DNA of 64,000 nucleotides from Gemmatimonadaceae bacterium (GTDB taxonomy: Bacteria > Gemmatimonadota > Gemmatimonadetes > Gemmatimonadales > Gemmatimonadaceae): contig DATNEW010000032.1 of the NCBI GenBank assembly GCA_035606695.1, positions 21,542 through 85,541 on the forward strand, in the 5' to 3' direction. Under the pieces are notes generated by a model. The model was not told the origin of the DNA. It was given only the letters and a program-made list of their open reading frames with translations, and did not search any database. Below are positions 17,861 to 26,977 of the stretch, piece after piece (the first letter of the stretch is position 1; each line of letters begins with the position of its first letter). Both the position numbers and the translations under genes were made by a program.

Positions 17861-18976
17861 TCAATACAGCTGCCGAGTGTGAACTACCGTCTCGTTGTGT
17901 CCGATTTCCTGCGTGTAGATCCGCCAACTGTCGTTGAGCAACTGACCAAAGATGTACACCCACTTCGTGGGGCTCGCGTTCACGTCAGGATAGAACGAGT
18001 TGCCGGCGATCACCTGTGCGTTGCCCGCGGTCATGCCGTAAATCTCCGGCGCGGGCTTGCCGTTGACGTTGATGAAACGCGCACCGGGAACACTCGGGTC
18101 GTTCCCCATGAGCTGATTCGCGAGCATTCCGCCGGACATGCCGACGGGGCCACCGGACTTGCGCACGAGAATGTGCGCCGCGTACGCCTTGTTGCCATTC
18201 GCATGGTAGCAGAACGTGCAACCGGTCAGCTGCGTCGTGAACATCCACGGCGCGCCGGCCAGGTGCGTCGCCATCACACTATCGAAGCCGTGAGGAATTG
18301 GCGCCGCCGGCGCCGCGGTCGCGCCTCGCCGCGGCACCTCGGACCAGTGAATTGCCGGCACGTTGATCGCCTGAAATTGATGCGACGCGCCTTCCACCGA
18401 ATGGTTCGTCGGGCTGATGTTGAACGCGTCTTCCTGCGGCCGGTACCAAAAGTAGTGGGTCAGCACGTTACGGGCGATGTGCGCATTCAAGTTCGTGTAT
18501 AACACGGCTCCGGAACTGTCGCCCCACAGCTTGATCTTGTTGGCTCGAATGAACGTGAGTGGGGAGGTGGCAAACTCGTTGTTGAAGACGTGCGCCGCTC
18601 CGCGCGCCGAGGCGAAGACGGCGGCACGCTTCAGGACGCGCGCCAGCTCGGCGCCCGCCTGGCCCGGCGCGATCGACATCGCGCGATTGTGATCGACGGG
18701 AACGCTCGACATGCACTTCCAGAGCAGCTCGATCGCGCGACGGTCTTTCCGCTCGGTCTCGTCACCTTTCGCGACCGCCGCGCCGATATGCCGCTTGACC
18801 GATAAGGAGACGGACATCGCCTTCAGCGCATTGAGCTCCTGCAGGTCGGCGCGCGGATACTTCGTCGTTACCATGTCGGCGACGTCGTTCAACACGAGCG
18901 GCGGAAGCTGCGCCGTCGTGTTGGCGAGGATGTGATCGATCGTGTTGTCGACGCGCTTGATGGCGTTGCGTGGCAT
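17861..18976 (-). CDS. Unrecognised protein with LTGC-x14-His motif (possible deamidase-like fold)
   Basis: 371 residues from ATG 18976, with TGGGAG five bases upstream. No signal peptide or membrane segment is visible. I do not recognise the family. The first 110 residues are helical and charged. From about 235 the text MATHLAGAPWMFTTQLTGC leads to C253, and His268 (AYAAHILVR) follows 15 residues later. Leu-(Ser/Thr)-Gly-Cys followed by a His is the active-site signature of CNF1/BLF1-type glutamine deamidases, and in CNF1 the Cys-His spacing is also 15. This is motif resemblance only; the rest of the chain is not obviously related. No immunity or secretion gene is adjacent. The gene lies between Lon and the S10 peptidase, behind Lon's terminator. 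Confidence 0.7.
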   Translation of the reverse strand: MPRNAIKRVDNTIDHILANTTAQLPPLVLNDVADMVTTKYPRADLQELNALKAMSVSLSVKRHIGAAVAKGDETERKDRRAIELLWKCMSSVPVDHNRAMSIAPGQAGAELARVLKRAAVFASARGAAHVFNNEFATSPLTFIRANKIKLWGDSSGAVLYTNLNAHIARNVLTHYFWYRPQEDAFNISPTNHSVEGASHQFQAINVPAIHWSEVPRRGATAAPAAPIPHGFDSVMATHLAGAPWMFTTQLTGCTFCYHANGNKAYAAHILVRKSGGPVGMSGGMLANQLMGNDPSVPGARFINVNGKPAPEIYGMTAGNAQVIAGNSFYPDVNASPTKWVYIFGQLLNDSWRIYTQEIGHNETVVHTRQLY

Positions 18977-18990
18977 CGGTCTCCCAGAAA

Positions 18991-19025
18991 CGAAACGGGC
19001 CCGGGAGAAACTCATCCCAGGCCCG
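18991..19025 (-). terminator. Rho-independent terminator of lon
   Basis: Arms CGGGCCCGGGA (18996-19006) and TCCCAGGCCCG (19015-19025) pair with one mismatch. On the minus strand the stem is followed by TTTCGTTTCT. It lies 22 bp after the lon stop codon and just before the ribosome-binding site of the downstream gene. Confidence 0.65.
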
Positions 19026-19047
19026 CTAAGTTATCCCCGCGGCTCGA

Positions 19048-21642
19048 TCACGCCACCTTCGTCTCCGCCTTCTGCTCGATCTCCTCCATCAGCGCCGGCT
19101 TCACCGGTTCGTCGGTCGGAACCGGGAGCAACGCGATGGCGAACACCTCGTCGAGCGTGCTCACGCAGTGGAACGTGAGCTGCTTGCGGACGTCTTCCGG
19201 GATGTCCTCCATGTCCGCTTCGTTGTCCTTCGGCAGAATGATGGTCGTGATGCCGGCGCGATGCGCGCCAAGCACCTTTTCCTTCACGCCGCCAATCGGC
19301 ATCACCCGGCCGCGCAGCGTGATCTCGCCGGTCATCGCGACGTCGCGCCGCACGGGGCGGCCCGACATCGCGCTGACGAGCGCCGTCGACATCGTCGTTC
19401 CCGCGGACGGACCGTCTTTCGGAATGGCGCCGGCCGGGACGTGAATGTGCACTTCGATCGAGCCAAGGCGATCTTCAGGAATCTTTAAACTCTGCGCGTG
19501 CGTCGCCGCGTAGGTCATCGCCGCGCGGGCCGATTCCTTCATCACGTCGCCGAGCTGGCCGGTCAGGATCAGCGACACGTTGCCCCAGCCGCTCACCTGG
19601 GTCTTCTCGTCGTCGGTGACCCGCTGGCCGTAGCCAAACAAGCGACGGATCGCGGCTTCGACGAACATGATGTCGCCGCCCGCCGGCGTGTAATACATGC
19701 CCGTCGCGACGCCGATCTCGTTCTCTTCCGCCGCGTGCTCGGGATGCACCCGTGGACGACCGAGCAGCTCGCGCACCTCGTCGGCGTCGATCTTTCCGTC
19801 GTCGATCATCCCGCTGTCGCCCGCCGCGATGCGACGCGCCACCTTGCGCGCGACGGCGCCAACCTGCCGCTCGAGCTGGCGCACACCCGCTTCGCGCGTG
19901 TACTTGCTGATCACCGCCATCACGGCTTCGTCGGTGAAGCTCACCTTCTTGTCGCCAAGCCCCGAATCCTCGAGCTGGCGCGGAATGAGATACTTCTTCG
20001 CGATCTCGGCCTTCTCGCGCTCGGTGTAGCCCGCGAACTCCACGACTTCCATGCGGTCGAGCAGCGGTCCCGGAATGTTCTGAATGAAATTCGCGGTCGC
20101 GATGAACAGCACTTCGCTGAGATCGAACGGCACGCCGAGATAGTGATCGGTGAAGTTGTCGTTCTGCGCGGGATCGAGCACCTCGAGCAGCGCGCTCGCG
20201 GGATCGCCCTGGAACGACACGCCGAGCTTGTCGATCTCGTCGAGCAGGAAGACGGGATTCTTGCTGCCGCCCTGCTTCATGCCCTGGATGATGCGGCCGG
20301 GCATCGCACCAACGTACGTGCGACGATGACCGCGGATGTCCGCCTCATCGCGTGCGCCGCCGAGTGCGACGCGTACGTATTCACGTCCGAGCGAGCGCGC
20401 GATGGACTTGGCGATCGACGTTTTGCCCACGCCCGGAGGACCGACGAACAGCAGGATCGGGCCCTTCGCCATCGCGCGGGCCTTCGCCTCCTTCACGTCG
20501 GTGATCTGCTTGTCTTCGATCGAGTTGTTACCGAGCTGCGGCGTTGCATCGTCTTTCGCGGCCTTCAGCTTCGAGATGGGCATCTCTCCCGTTTGCTTCA
20601 TCTCTTCCTCGAGCTGGTGCGCGCGAAGCTGGCGCACGGCGAGGAACTCGAGCACGCGATCCTTCACGTCGGGCAGACCGTAGTGATCCTCGTCGAGAAC
20701 GGTCTGCGCGTGTGAGAGATCGAGATTGTCGTCGGTCCGCTTGCTCCACGGCAACTCGGCGATCCACTCGAGGTAGGTGCGAATGACTTGCGCCTCCATC
20801 GACTCGCGGCCCGAGCGCTCCAGGCGGCCGAGCTCACGCTCGACTTCCTGCTTGGCTTCCTTCGGCAGATCGAGCTTCTCCAGCTTCTCACGAAGCTCGG
20901 TAATCTCTTTCGACTGATCGTCGTCGCCGAGCTCTTTCTGAATGGCCTTCATCTGCTCGCGGAGGTACATCTCGCGCTGTCGCTCGCCCAGCTCTTCCTG
21001 GACCTGCGACTTGATCTCCTCCTGCATTTCGAGCATGCCGATCTGCTTTTGGACGTGCACGAGCACGCGGCGCAGCCGCTCCTCGACGCTCAGCGTCTCG
21101 AGCAGGCCTTGCTTCTCGGGGGGCTGAAGCTCGATGTACCCGGCGACGAGATCGGCGAAACGGCCGGGATCGGTCACGGCGTCGAGCACCTGATGAACGA
21201 CCTCTTCCGGAAGCCCGCGCCGCTCACCGAGCTCGGCGGCACGTTCGCGAAGTTCCTTGTGCAGGGCGACGAAGGTCGGATCGTTCTCGCTGACCGGCTT
21301 CATCTCGTCGACCGGCATCACGACGGCACTGAGATAGCCTTCGGTGGTGTTGTATTGCAGAGCGGTGGCGCGCTGCTCACCCTGGAGCAGCAGCTGCACG
21401 CCGCCCAGGCCGCGCTGGATCTGCCCGATGCGCGCGATGACGCCCATCGAGTAGAGAATGTCCGGCGTCGGCTCGTCGGTGTTATCGCGCTGCGCAACGG
21501 CGAAAACCAACCGTTCACCCTTGAGGGCGGCCTCGATTGCGCGGAGCGTGCCCGGTCGGCCCGCCGCGATGGGCGCGGTGAGACCCGGGAAGATGACAGT
21601 TCCCCGCAGGGGGAGAACTGGGAGTGTCTGGCGTGTTGCCAT
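19048..21642 (-). CDS. lon: ATP-dependent protease Lon
   Basis: 864 residues from ATG 21642. The N-terminal substrate-binding domain and coiled coil (about 200-290) lead to the AAA+ module with Walker A GPPGVGKT (401-408) and Walker B FLLDEIDKL. The proteolytic domain has the Ser-Lys dyad: Ser in PKDGPSAGTT and Lys in GGVKEKVLGAHRAG. It degrades misfolded and regulatory proteins in the cytoplasm. It is about 80 residues longer than E. coli Lon. Most of the excess is an insertion of about 50 residues (about 340-393) directly before Walker A; it contains MPISKLKAAKDD and QLGNNSIEDK and is charged and probably flexible. The C-terminal tail (EEIEQKAETKVA) is also extended. No heat-shock operator is recognised upstream. 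Confidence 0.96.
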   Translation of the reverse strand: MATRQTLPVLPLRGTVIFPGLTAPIAAGRPGTLRAIEAALKGERLVFAVAQRDNTDEPTPDILYSMGVIARIGQIQRGLGGVQLLLQGEQRATALQYNTTEGYLSAVVMPVDEMKPVSENDPTFVALHKELRERAAELGERRGLPEEVVHQVLDAVTDPGRFADLVAGYIELQPPEKQGLLETLSVEERLRRVLVHVQKQIGMLEMQEEIKSQVQEELGERQREMYLREQMKAIQKELGDDDQSKEITELREKLEKLDLPKEAKQEVERELGRLERSGRESMEAQVIRTYLEWIAELPWSKRTDDNLDLSHAQTVLDEDHYGLPDVKDRVLEFLAVRQLRAHQLEEEMKQTGEMPISKLKAAKDDATPQLGNNSIEDKQITDVKEAKARAMAKGPILLFVGPPGVGKTSIAKSIARSLGREYVRVALGGARDEADIRGHRRTYVGAMPGRIIQGMKQGGSKNPVFLLDEIDKLGVSFQGDPASALLEVLDPAQNDNFTDHYLGVPFDLSEVLFIATANFIQNIPGPLLDRMEVVEFAGYTEREKAEIAKKYLIPRQLEDSGLGDKKVSFTDEAVMAVISKYTREAGVRQLERQVGAVARKVARRIAAGDSGMIDDGKIDADEVRELLGRPRVHPEHAAEENEIGVATGMYYTPAGGDIMFVEAAIRRLFGYGQRVTDDEKTQVSGWGNVSLILTGQLGDVMKESARAAMTYAATHAQSLKIPEDRLGSIEVHIHVPAGAIPKDGPSAGTTMSTALVSAMSGRPVRRDVAMTGEITLRGRVMPIGGVKEKVLGAHRAGITTIILPKDNEADMEDIPEDVRKQLTFHCVSTLDEVFAIALLPVPTDEPVKPALMEEIEQKAETKVA

Positions 21643-22002
21643 GGGCGTTCTCAGGTAGTGAGAGATAGCACAGCAGTGCCGCCGCGAGTCGCACACTCCA
21701 TTCCATCGAGCGACCCGTATCGCTAACCAGTGCTATGCATCAACTTAAGACATCAGGAACTTGGCTTGACCATCAAGTGCATATCACGCGCGCAGCAAAT
21801 CCCGTCAGCCTGGCAGCAATTCCGGGATTTGGCCGCGTGTACTGCCGACACGGGCTGCCGGTTCGGCGCGGTCAATAGCGGTTAATCCGGCTCCGGGCCG
21901 GTTCGTATCCTTCCCGGAACTTTCCACGTATGCTAAAATGCGTCATTCTACCCGCCTTCTGCTCACGGCCCCGGCCAACCGTCCGCAACCCGAGCTAAGC
22001 GC
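21643..22002. other. 360-bp divergent intergenic region between lon and a kinase gene
   Basis: No gene is visible. The region must carry promoters for lon (leftward) and the kinase pair (rightward). TAAAAT at 21934-21939 is a possible -10 for the kinases, but no convincing -35 pairs with it. TTGACC near 21773 has no matching -10 at the right distance. No inverted repeat of note was found. Confidence 0.5.
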
Positions 22003-23970
22003 TTGTCGGATCCTGTAGTACCATCGTCAGATGTCGAGCTGCGCACGCATGTCGAGCGCGTGCTCAGCCCGCATTATGAGTTGGATACCGAGATCGGCCG
22101 CGGCGGAATGGGCGTCGTCTATCGGGCGAAAGATCGACGCCTGAAGCGCACGGTCGCCATCAAGGTTTTGCCTCCGGAGTTGGCGTTCCGCAGCGAAATC
22201 AAAACGCGCTTTCTGCGCGAAGCGGAAATGGCGGCCCAGCTCAATCATCCGAACATCGTCGACATCTACGCGGTCGACGAGGCGGAGGGCATCGTCTACT
22301 TCGTGATGGCGTACATCACCGGAGACAATCTCGCCAAGCGTCTGCACGATCACGGTGCGCTGTCCGTGGAGGAAACGCGACGTACGCTGCGCGACGTCGC
22401 CGACGCACTCGCGTACGCGCACGAGCGCGGGGTGATTCATCGCGACATCAAACCGGACAACATCATCATCGACGCCGGCAGCGGCCGCCCGATGGTGACG
22501 GACTTCGGTATCGCGCGCGCGGTCAGCGAAGGCGACTCGCGGCTGACCGCGACCGGGATCGCGATCGGAACGCCGACGTACATGTCGCCGGAGCAGGCCG
22601 CGGGCGAGCGCACCATCGACGGCCGCTCCGACCTCTACTCGCTCGGCATCCTGGGCTACCAGATGCTGACGGGCGAGCCGCCGTTCATCGCGAACAGCAC
22701 GCCGGCGATTCTCGTGAAACACATCTCCGAACGTCCGACGCCCGTCGAGCAGCGCCGTTCGGACGTGCCGCCCGATCTCGCGAGCGTCATCATGACGCTT
22801 CTCGAAAAGGATCCGGCGAACCGATTCCCCAACGCGAACGCCGTCGTACTCGCGCTGGATACCGGACGTATGCCGACGCTGGAACGGCCCGTGTACAGCA
22901 CCGCGCCGGCGAATGCTCCGTTCGCCGGACCGCCGCCGCTGCCGCGCGCATCGAATCCCTATGCCGCGGCGCAGACGAACGAGCTGTATGCGGTGTCGGC
23001 GCCCACGCCCGAGGAGTACCGCCGGTGGAACGCCGAACCGGTGGCCAAGTTTCGGCGGCTTCTGGCGCCCTACCTGTTCGTCAATGCGGTGATCGTGATC
23101 GCCTCGATGATTGGATCGACCGACGTCTTCGGCATCACGGTGCTGTGGAGCATCTACATCGCGTTCAAGTACGCCAAGTTGTGGGCCGACGGCTACGACT
23201 GGCGCGATGTGTTCCGCCAGCCCCGCGATCGCGATCTCATCGACGTGGCCGAGGACTTCCTGACGTACGTGCGCGCGTCGTTCGACCGCAATCAGCGCCA
23301 GGCGATGCGCGAGCAGCGTCGCGCACGCGGCGTCGCGCGCCGCAGCGGCGGGATGATGCCGCCGTTGCCGGGCGCGTCGTACTCGACAGGAACGGGCAGC
23401 GACGTCGCGGCCGTCGCGGGCGCGTACGCCGATCGCGTGCGCCGCGCCGAAGCCGACCGCATGGAAATTCTTCGCCTGCTCGACCGCATGCCGAACGCCG
23501 AGCGTTCGCGCATTCCGGACGTCAGCCGGTCCGCCGACGCACTCGCCGAGAAGGTGAAGTTCATGGCGGTGGCGATGTCGGATCTCGAACGGAGCATGGC
23601 GGCGCAGGGTGTGGATGCGATCGAGTCGGAGATCACGCGGCTCGAAGGTGCCGCGAATCCGCTCGATGCGGCCGGCAGTGAAGAGCGCGTGCGGCGCCTG
23701 GCGAAGCTCAAGCGCGACCGTCGCGGCGTGGCCGATCTCACCAACCGCCGCGATGCGCTCGCGGCCAAGCTCGAGACGTGCGTCGTCGCGCTGCAGAACA
23801 TCAAGTACGATCTCATTCGGCTGAGTGCCGGCTCGCAGACGCCGCAGCACATCACGTCGTTGGCGATGGACGCGCTGAATCTCGCCGATAGCGTGGACAG
23901 CGCGCTGTACGTCTCCGACGAAATGCGCGGCACCGGCTCGCGTCCCGCGAGTCGCAAGGCCGCCCGCTAG
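22003..23970 (+). CDS. Membrane Ser/Thr protein kinase (Pkn-type), first of a tandem pair
   Basis: 655 residues from TTG 22003. The kinase domain (about 25-285) is complete: GRGGMG (32-37), VAIK with K54, HRDIKPDN (catalytic D148) and DFG (167-169), then SPEQ. A Pro-rich linker (about 295-340) is followed by two predicted membrane helices (about 355-370 and 374-393) and a C-terminal region rich in Arg, Ala and Glu with coiled-coil character (about 460-640). There are no PASTA repeats or other known sensor domain. Both membrane helices are close together, so little is exposed outside the membrane and both ends are cytoplasmic. Only 9 bp separate it from the second kinase, so the two are cotranscribed. 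Confidence 0.9.
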   Translation: MSDPVVPSSDVELRTHVERVLSPHYELDTEIGRGGMGVVYRAKDRRLKRTVAIKVLPPELAFRSEIKTRFLREAEMAAQLNHPNIVDIYAVDEAEGIVYFVMAYITGDNLAKRLHDHGALSVEETRRTLRDVADALAYAHERGVIHRDIKPDNIIIDAGSGRPMVTDFGIARAVSEGDSRLTATGIAIGTPTYMSPEQAAGERTIDGRSDLYSLGILGYQMLTGEPPFIANSTPAILVKHISERPTPVEQRRSDVPPDLASVIMTLLEKDPANRFPNANAVVLALDTGRMPTLERPVYSTAPANAPFAGPPPLPRASNPYAAAQTNELYAVSAPTPEEYRRWNAEPVAKFRRLLAPYLFVNAVIVIASMIGSTDVFGITVLWSIYIAFKYAKLWADGYDWRDVFRQPRDRDLIDVAEDFLTYVRASFDRNQRQAMREQRRARGVARRSGGMMPPLPGASYSTGTGSDVAAVAGAYADRVRRAEADRMEILRLLDRMPNAERSRIPDVSRSADALAEKVKFMAVAMSDLERSMAAQGVDAIESEITRLEGAANPLDAAGSEERVRRLAKLKRDRRGVADLTNRRDALAAKLETCVVALQNIKYDLIRLSAGSQTPQHITSLAMDALNLADSVDSALYVSDEMRGTGSRPASRKAAR

Positions 23971-23979
23971 GCCGGCGGT

Positions 23980-25977
23980 GTGAACGACTACCTGCGCGAT
24001 CGCGTCACGGTCGCGGTCGGCGAACATTACCTGATCGAGCACGAGATCGGGCGCGGCGGTATGGCGGTGGTCTATCGCGCGACTGACCTTCGCCTGCATC
24101 GCACCGTCGCGATCAAGGTTCTTCCGCCGGACGTCGCCTTCAACCCCGACGTCCGCACGCGATTCATTCGCGAAGCCCAGACGGCGGCGCAGCTCAATCA
24201 TCCGAACATCGTTCAGATCTACAGCGTCGACGAGGTGGACGGCGGCAGCCTCGTGTACTTCGTCATGGCGTTCGTGGACGGTGAGAGCCTCGGCGCGCGC
24301 CTCGCGCGCGAGGGTGCGTGGCCGATCGACCGAACCGTGCGCGTGCTGCGCGACGTGGCGGATGCTTTAGCGTATGCTCATGCCCGCGGCGTCGTGCACC
24401 GCGACATCAAGCCGGACAACATCCTGATCGACCGGGCAAGCGGCCGGCCGATGGTCACCGACTTCGGCATCGCGCGCGCGGCGGCGGGTGAGACGCGGTT
24501 GACGGTCACGGGCGTCGCGGTCGGGACGCCCGCCTACATGTCGCCGGAGCAAGCGATCGGCGAGCGTGAGGTCGACGGCCGCAGCGATCTCTATTCGCTG
24601 GCCGTGGTCGGCTATCACATGCTCGTCGGCGAGACGCCGTTCAAGGCGGCGAACACGCCGGCGATGCTCGTGAAGCACGTGTCCGAACGTCCGCGTCCGA
24701 TTCGCGATCGCCGGCCGGACGTGCCGGCGTATCTCGCGGTGGCCGTCGATCGCGCCCTCGCGAAGCGGCCCGAGGATCGTTTCTCGGACGCCGCCGAGTT
24801 TCGTGATGCGCTGGACGGTGCTACGCAGCCGCGCGGCAACAGTGCGCGCGATCAGGTCGATACGGCGCGCGATCGGATCGACGGCGCGCGCGACAGGTTC
24901 GACGCGCTGCAATCCGTCCCGCCGATGATGCCCGCGCCGCCTGCACCGGTGCCTCAACCGGCTCCATTCCCCTTGCCGCCTCAAGGGCTGTCGCGCCGCG
25001 AGCTACGGGAGTGGTACCGCGCGCAGCGGCGCGTCGCGATTCGGCAGCAACTTACGCAAGCCGGCGGCGTAGGGGTACTGATGAATGACCGCGTCATTTA
25101 CCCGCTGCGGTACAAGAGCTACGACGAGCGACCGCTCGAAGAGCGCGTCGCCTCCTTTCGGCGGCACGTGTTCGGCTGGATGGGGTGGTCGACGATGCTG
25201 TTCGGGATCAACGTCGCGACGCACGGCCCGGGGCCGTGGTTCCTGATCCCGAGCGCTTTCATGTTCGTCGGCGTCTTGAAGCGGGCAGGATCGATCTGGT
25301 CCGAGGGCATCGGACCGATCGACGCGTTCAAGAAGGGCATCACCAAGAAGATTCGCGCGGACTCCGGTCGCCCTGAGAACGCGCCCGTTGGGCAACTCGC
25401 GGCACGTGCGTCCGCGATGACGCCCGAGCAAGCCGCGGCGCAGCTGGCGCCGAGCGACGTGTTGGCCGGGTTCCATGGCGAGGCGGTTCGGCGCGCGGCG
25501 GCCGATCGGATGTTGATGCGTGAGATTGCCGCCGCGTTGGGTCCGGTCGAGCGCGAGTTGATTCCCGACGTGGGACCGACCGTCGACGCGCTCGCGGCGC
25601 GCGTCGGCGCGGTGGCAACGACGCTGCATCGCCTCGATGCGGACGTGTCGGGTGCCTCGCTCGGCTCGCTGGATACGCGGATCGCATCCATGCAGACGGA
25701 GCCGGACACGCCCGATCGCGATCGCCGGCTGGCGCTGCTCCAGCGCCAGCGCCAGTCGCTGCACGAGCTGCTCGAGCGGCGGCGGTCGCTGGCGAATCAG
25801 CTCGAGAGCGCCAGCCTCATGTTACAGAATTTGAAGCTGGATTTGCTAAAGTTGCGCTCGTCCGGGCTGGGCAGCTCGATCGAGGGGGACAACACGAGCG
25901 CGACGCAGGAGGCGCGGGCGCTGTCGCGCGAGATCGGGCATGTGGTGCAGGCGGCGGAGGAGTTGAGGAAGCTCTAA
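23980..25977 (+). CDS. Membrane Ser/Thr protein kinase (Pkn-type), second of a tandem pair
   Basis: 665 residues from GTG 23980. The kinase domain (about 17-275) has GRGGMA (24-29), VAIK with K46, HRDIKPDN (D142) and DFG (161-163). After a linker with imperfect RDQVDTARDRIDGARDRF repeats and a Pro-rich stretch come two membrane helices (about 395-435), then a long C-terminal region with heptad-like helices (about 480-650). The architecture matches the upstream kinase, and the C-terminal regions share RAAADRM-type and LERRRSLANQL-type motifs. This makes it a tandem paralogue. The shared non-catalytic tail suggests the pair may associate with each other or with a common partner. The 3' end abuts a TGGGCG-type repeat arm. 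Confidence 0.9.
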   Translation: MNDYLRDRVTVAVGEHYLIEHEIGRGGMAVVYRATDLRLHRTVAIKVLPPDVAFNPDVRTRFIREAQTAAQLNHPNIVQIYSVDEVDGGSLVYFVMAFVDGESLGARLAREGAWPIDRTVRVLRDVADALAYAHARGVVHRDIKPDNILIDRASGRPMVTDFGIARAAAGETRLTVTGVAVGTPAYMSPEQAIGEREVDGRSDLYSLAVVGYHMLVGETPFKAANTPAMLVKHVSERPRPIRDRRPDVPAYLAVAVDRALAKRPEDRFSDAAEFRDALDGATQPRGNSARDQVDTARDRIDGARDRFDALQSVPPMMPAPPAPVPQPAPFPLPPQGLSRRELREWYRAQRRVAIRQQLTQAGGVGVLMNDRVIYPLRYKSYDERPLEERVASFRRHVFGWMGWSTMLFGINVATHGPGPWFLIPSAFMFVGVLKRAGSIWSEGIGPIDAFKKGITKKIRADSGRPENAPVGQLAARASAMTPEQAAAQLAPSDVLAGFHGEAVRRAAADRMLMREIAAALGPVERELIPDVGPTVDALAARVGAVATTLHRLDADVSGASLGSLDTRIASMQTEPDTPDRDRRLALLQRQRQSLHELLERRRSLANQLESASLMLQNLKLDLLKLRSSGLGSSIEGDNTSATQEARALSREIGHVVQAAEELRKL

Positions 25978-26008
25978 ACGGCGCGCTGGTCAATCCCAAC
26001 GTCGTTCC

Positions 26009-26045
26009 GCCGCCCAGCGCCCAGCGCCCAGCGCTCGCCGCCCAC
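26009..26045. repeat. Single CGCCCAG-type tandem arm
   Basis: CGCCCAG units repeat several times, with degenerate copies (CGCCGCC, CACCGCT) to 26045. It sits between the convergent kinase and hydrolase genes. It matches the right arm of the 6862-6986 element (which has CGCCCAG and CGCCCAA), but no core hairpin or left arm is present here. Confidence 0.55.
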
Positions 26046-26048
26046 CGC

Positions 26049-26870
26049 TCAGCGCCCCAACAACGCCTCGATATTGTCCGCGATCTGCCGCGGCGCTTCC
26101 TCGGGCGTGAAGTGCCGCGCATCGGGCAGCACCTCGAGCGTCGCGCCCGCGATGGCCGCCTCGAGCCGCCGCGCGACGCTCAACGGCATGACGCGATCGT
26201 GCTCGCCCCATACGATCGCCGTCGGCGCGCGGATCTTTCCGAGTTGCCGTCCGAGCTTGATCGTCTCCCGGCTCGTCAGCGCGCGAATGTGCGAGACGAG
26301 CGCCCGCCGGCCGTCGTGCTCCTTGAACGGACGCAGATAGAGTTCGATCGAGTGCGTCGCGCGCGCGTGGTCGGCGTATCCGCGCTGCATGTCGCGCCGC
26401 ACGACGCGGAGCAGGAGCTCGGGCGGCAGGTATCGCGTGACGGCGAGTGACGCGCGCGCGATGCGGGCCTCGAGCGTCGGCCAGCGGTCGAACGCGACGC
26501 TGTCGATGAGGCAGAGGTGCGACACGCGCGCGGGGTGGCGAATGGCCAGCGATTGCGCGACGCCTCCGCCGATGCCGTGACCGACGACGCAGGCGCGTGG
26601 TATCCGCAGCTCGTCGAGCACGGCGATGACGCGCGTGGCGTGTGCGCGAACGTCGACCGGACGGTTGAGCGGCCGGTCGCTGCGTCCGTAGCCGAGCAAG
26701 TCGAGCACGACCAGTCGGTGGCCGTGCGGCATGAGCGGAACGACTTCGGACCAGAGATGTCCGGACGTCGGAAAGCCGTGGATGAAGACTACCGGCACAC
26801 CGGCGCCGCGGGTGCCGGCGGCGTAGTAGTACAGCCGCGCGCCGGAGAGATCGAGGAATTCGCCGCGCAT
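26049..26870 (-). CDS. Alpha/beta hydrolase with Gly at the nucleophile position
   Basis: 273 residues from ATG 26870. The fold is clear: HGFP oxyanion motif (31-34), LGYGRSD, WGEHDRVMP with the acid Asp, and ARHFTPEEAP with the catalytic His. The nucleophile elbow reads G97-H-G99-I-G, where the family normally has Ser (GxSxG) or Asp. The codon is GGC, one base from AGC. Either the protein is not a hydrolase, uses another residue, or belongs to a subfamily with this elbow. No membrane segment or signal peptide is present. The cap region (about 125-200) is Arg-rich. It lies downstream of the Spy-like gene, behind that gene's terminator. Confidence 0.85.
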   Translation of the reverse strand: MRGEFLDLSGARLYYYAAGTRGAGVPVVFIHGFPTSGHLWSEVVPLMPHGHRLVVLDLLGYGRSDRPLNRPVDVRAHATRVIAVLDELRIPRACVVGHGIGGGVAQSLAIRHPARVSHLCLIDSVAFDRWPTLEARIARASLAVTRYLPPELLLRVVRRDMQRGYADHARATHSIELYLRPFKEHDGRRALVSHIRALTSRETIKLGRQLGKIRAPTAIVWGEHDRVMPLSVARRLEAAIAGATLEVLPDARHFTPEEAPRQIADNIEALLGR

Positions 26871-26889
26871 GGATGGGTGTTTACAAACT

Positions 26890-26923
26890 AACGCGGGCCG
26901 TCACCGGAGTGACGGCCCGCGTT
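26890..26923 (-). terminator. Perfect 15-bp terminator-like hairpin
   Basis: AACGCGGGCCGTCAC (26890-26904) and GTGACGGCCCGCGTT (26909-26923) pair perfectly with a CGGA loop. On the minus strand AGTTTGTAAAC follows, a weak T-rich tail. It lies 54 bp after the Spy-like stop codon and 19 bp before the hydrolase start. Confidence 0.6.
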
Positions 26924-26977
26924 GGACGTGCGGTAGTGCGGGTCGTTCGAGTCGTGCGGAATGCGGAGCGCTGATAC

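Noticed and set aside
21643..22002. Heat-shock or riboswitch element upstream of lon
   Set aside because: No CIRCE- or HAIR-like inverted repeat and no conserved riboswitch core could be found by eye.
22027..24201. 724-codon open frame on the minus strand
   Set aside because: Antisense to both kinases; no signal, domain or ribosome-binding site.
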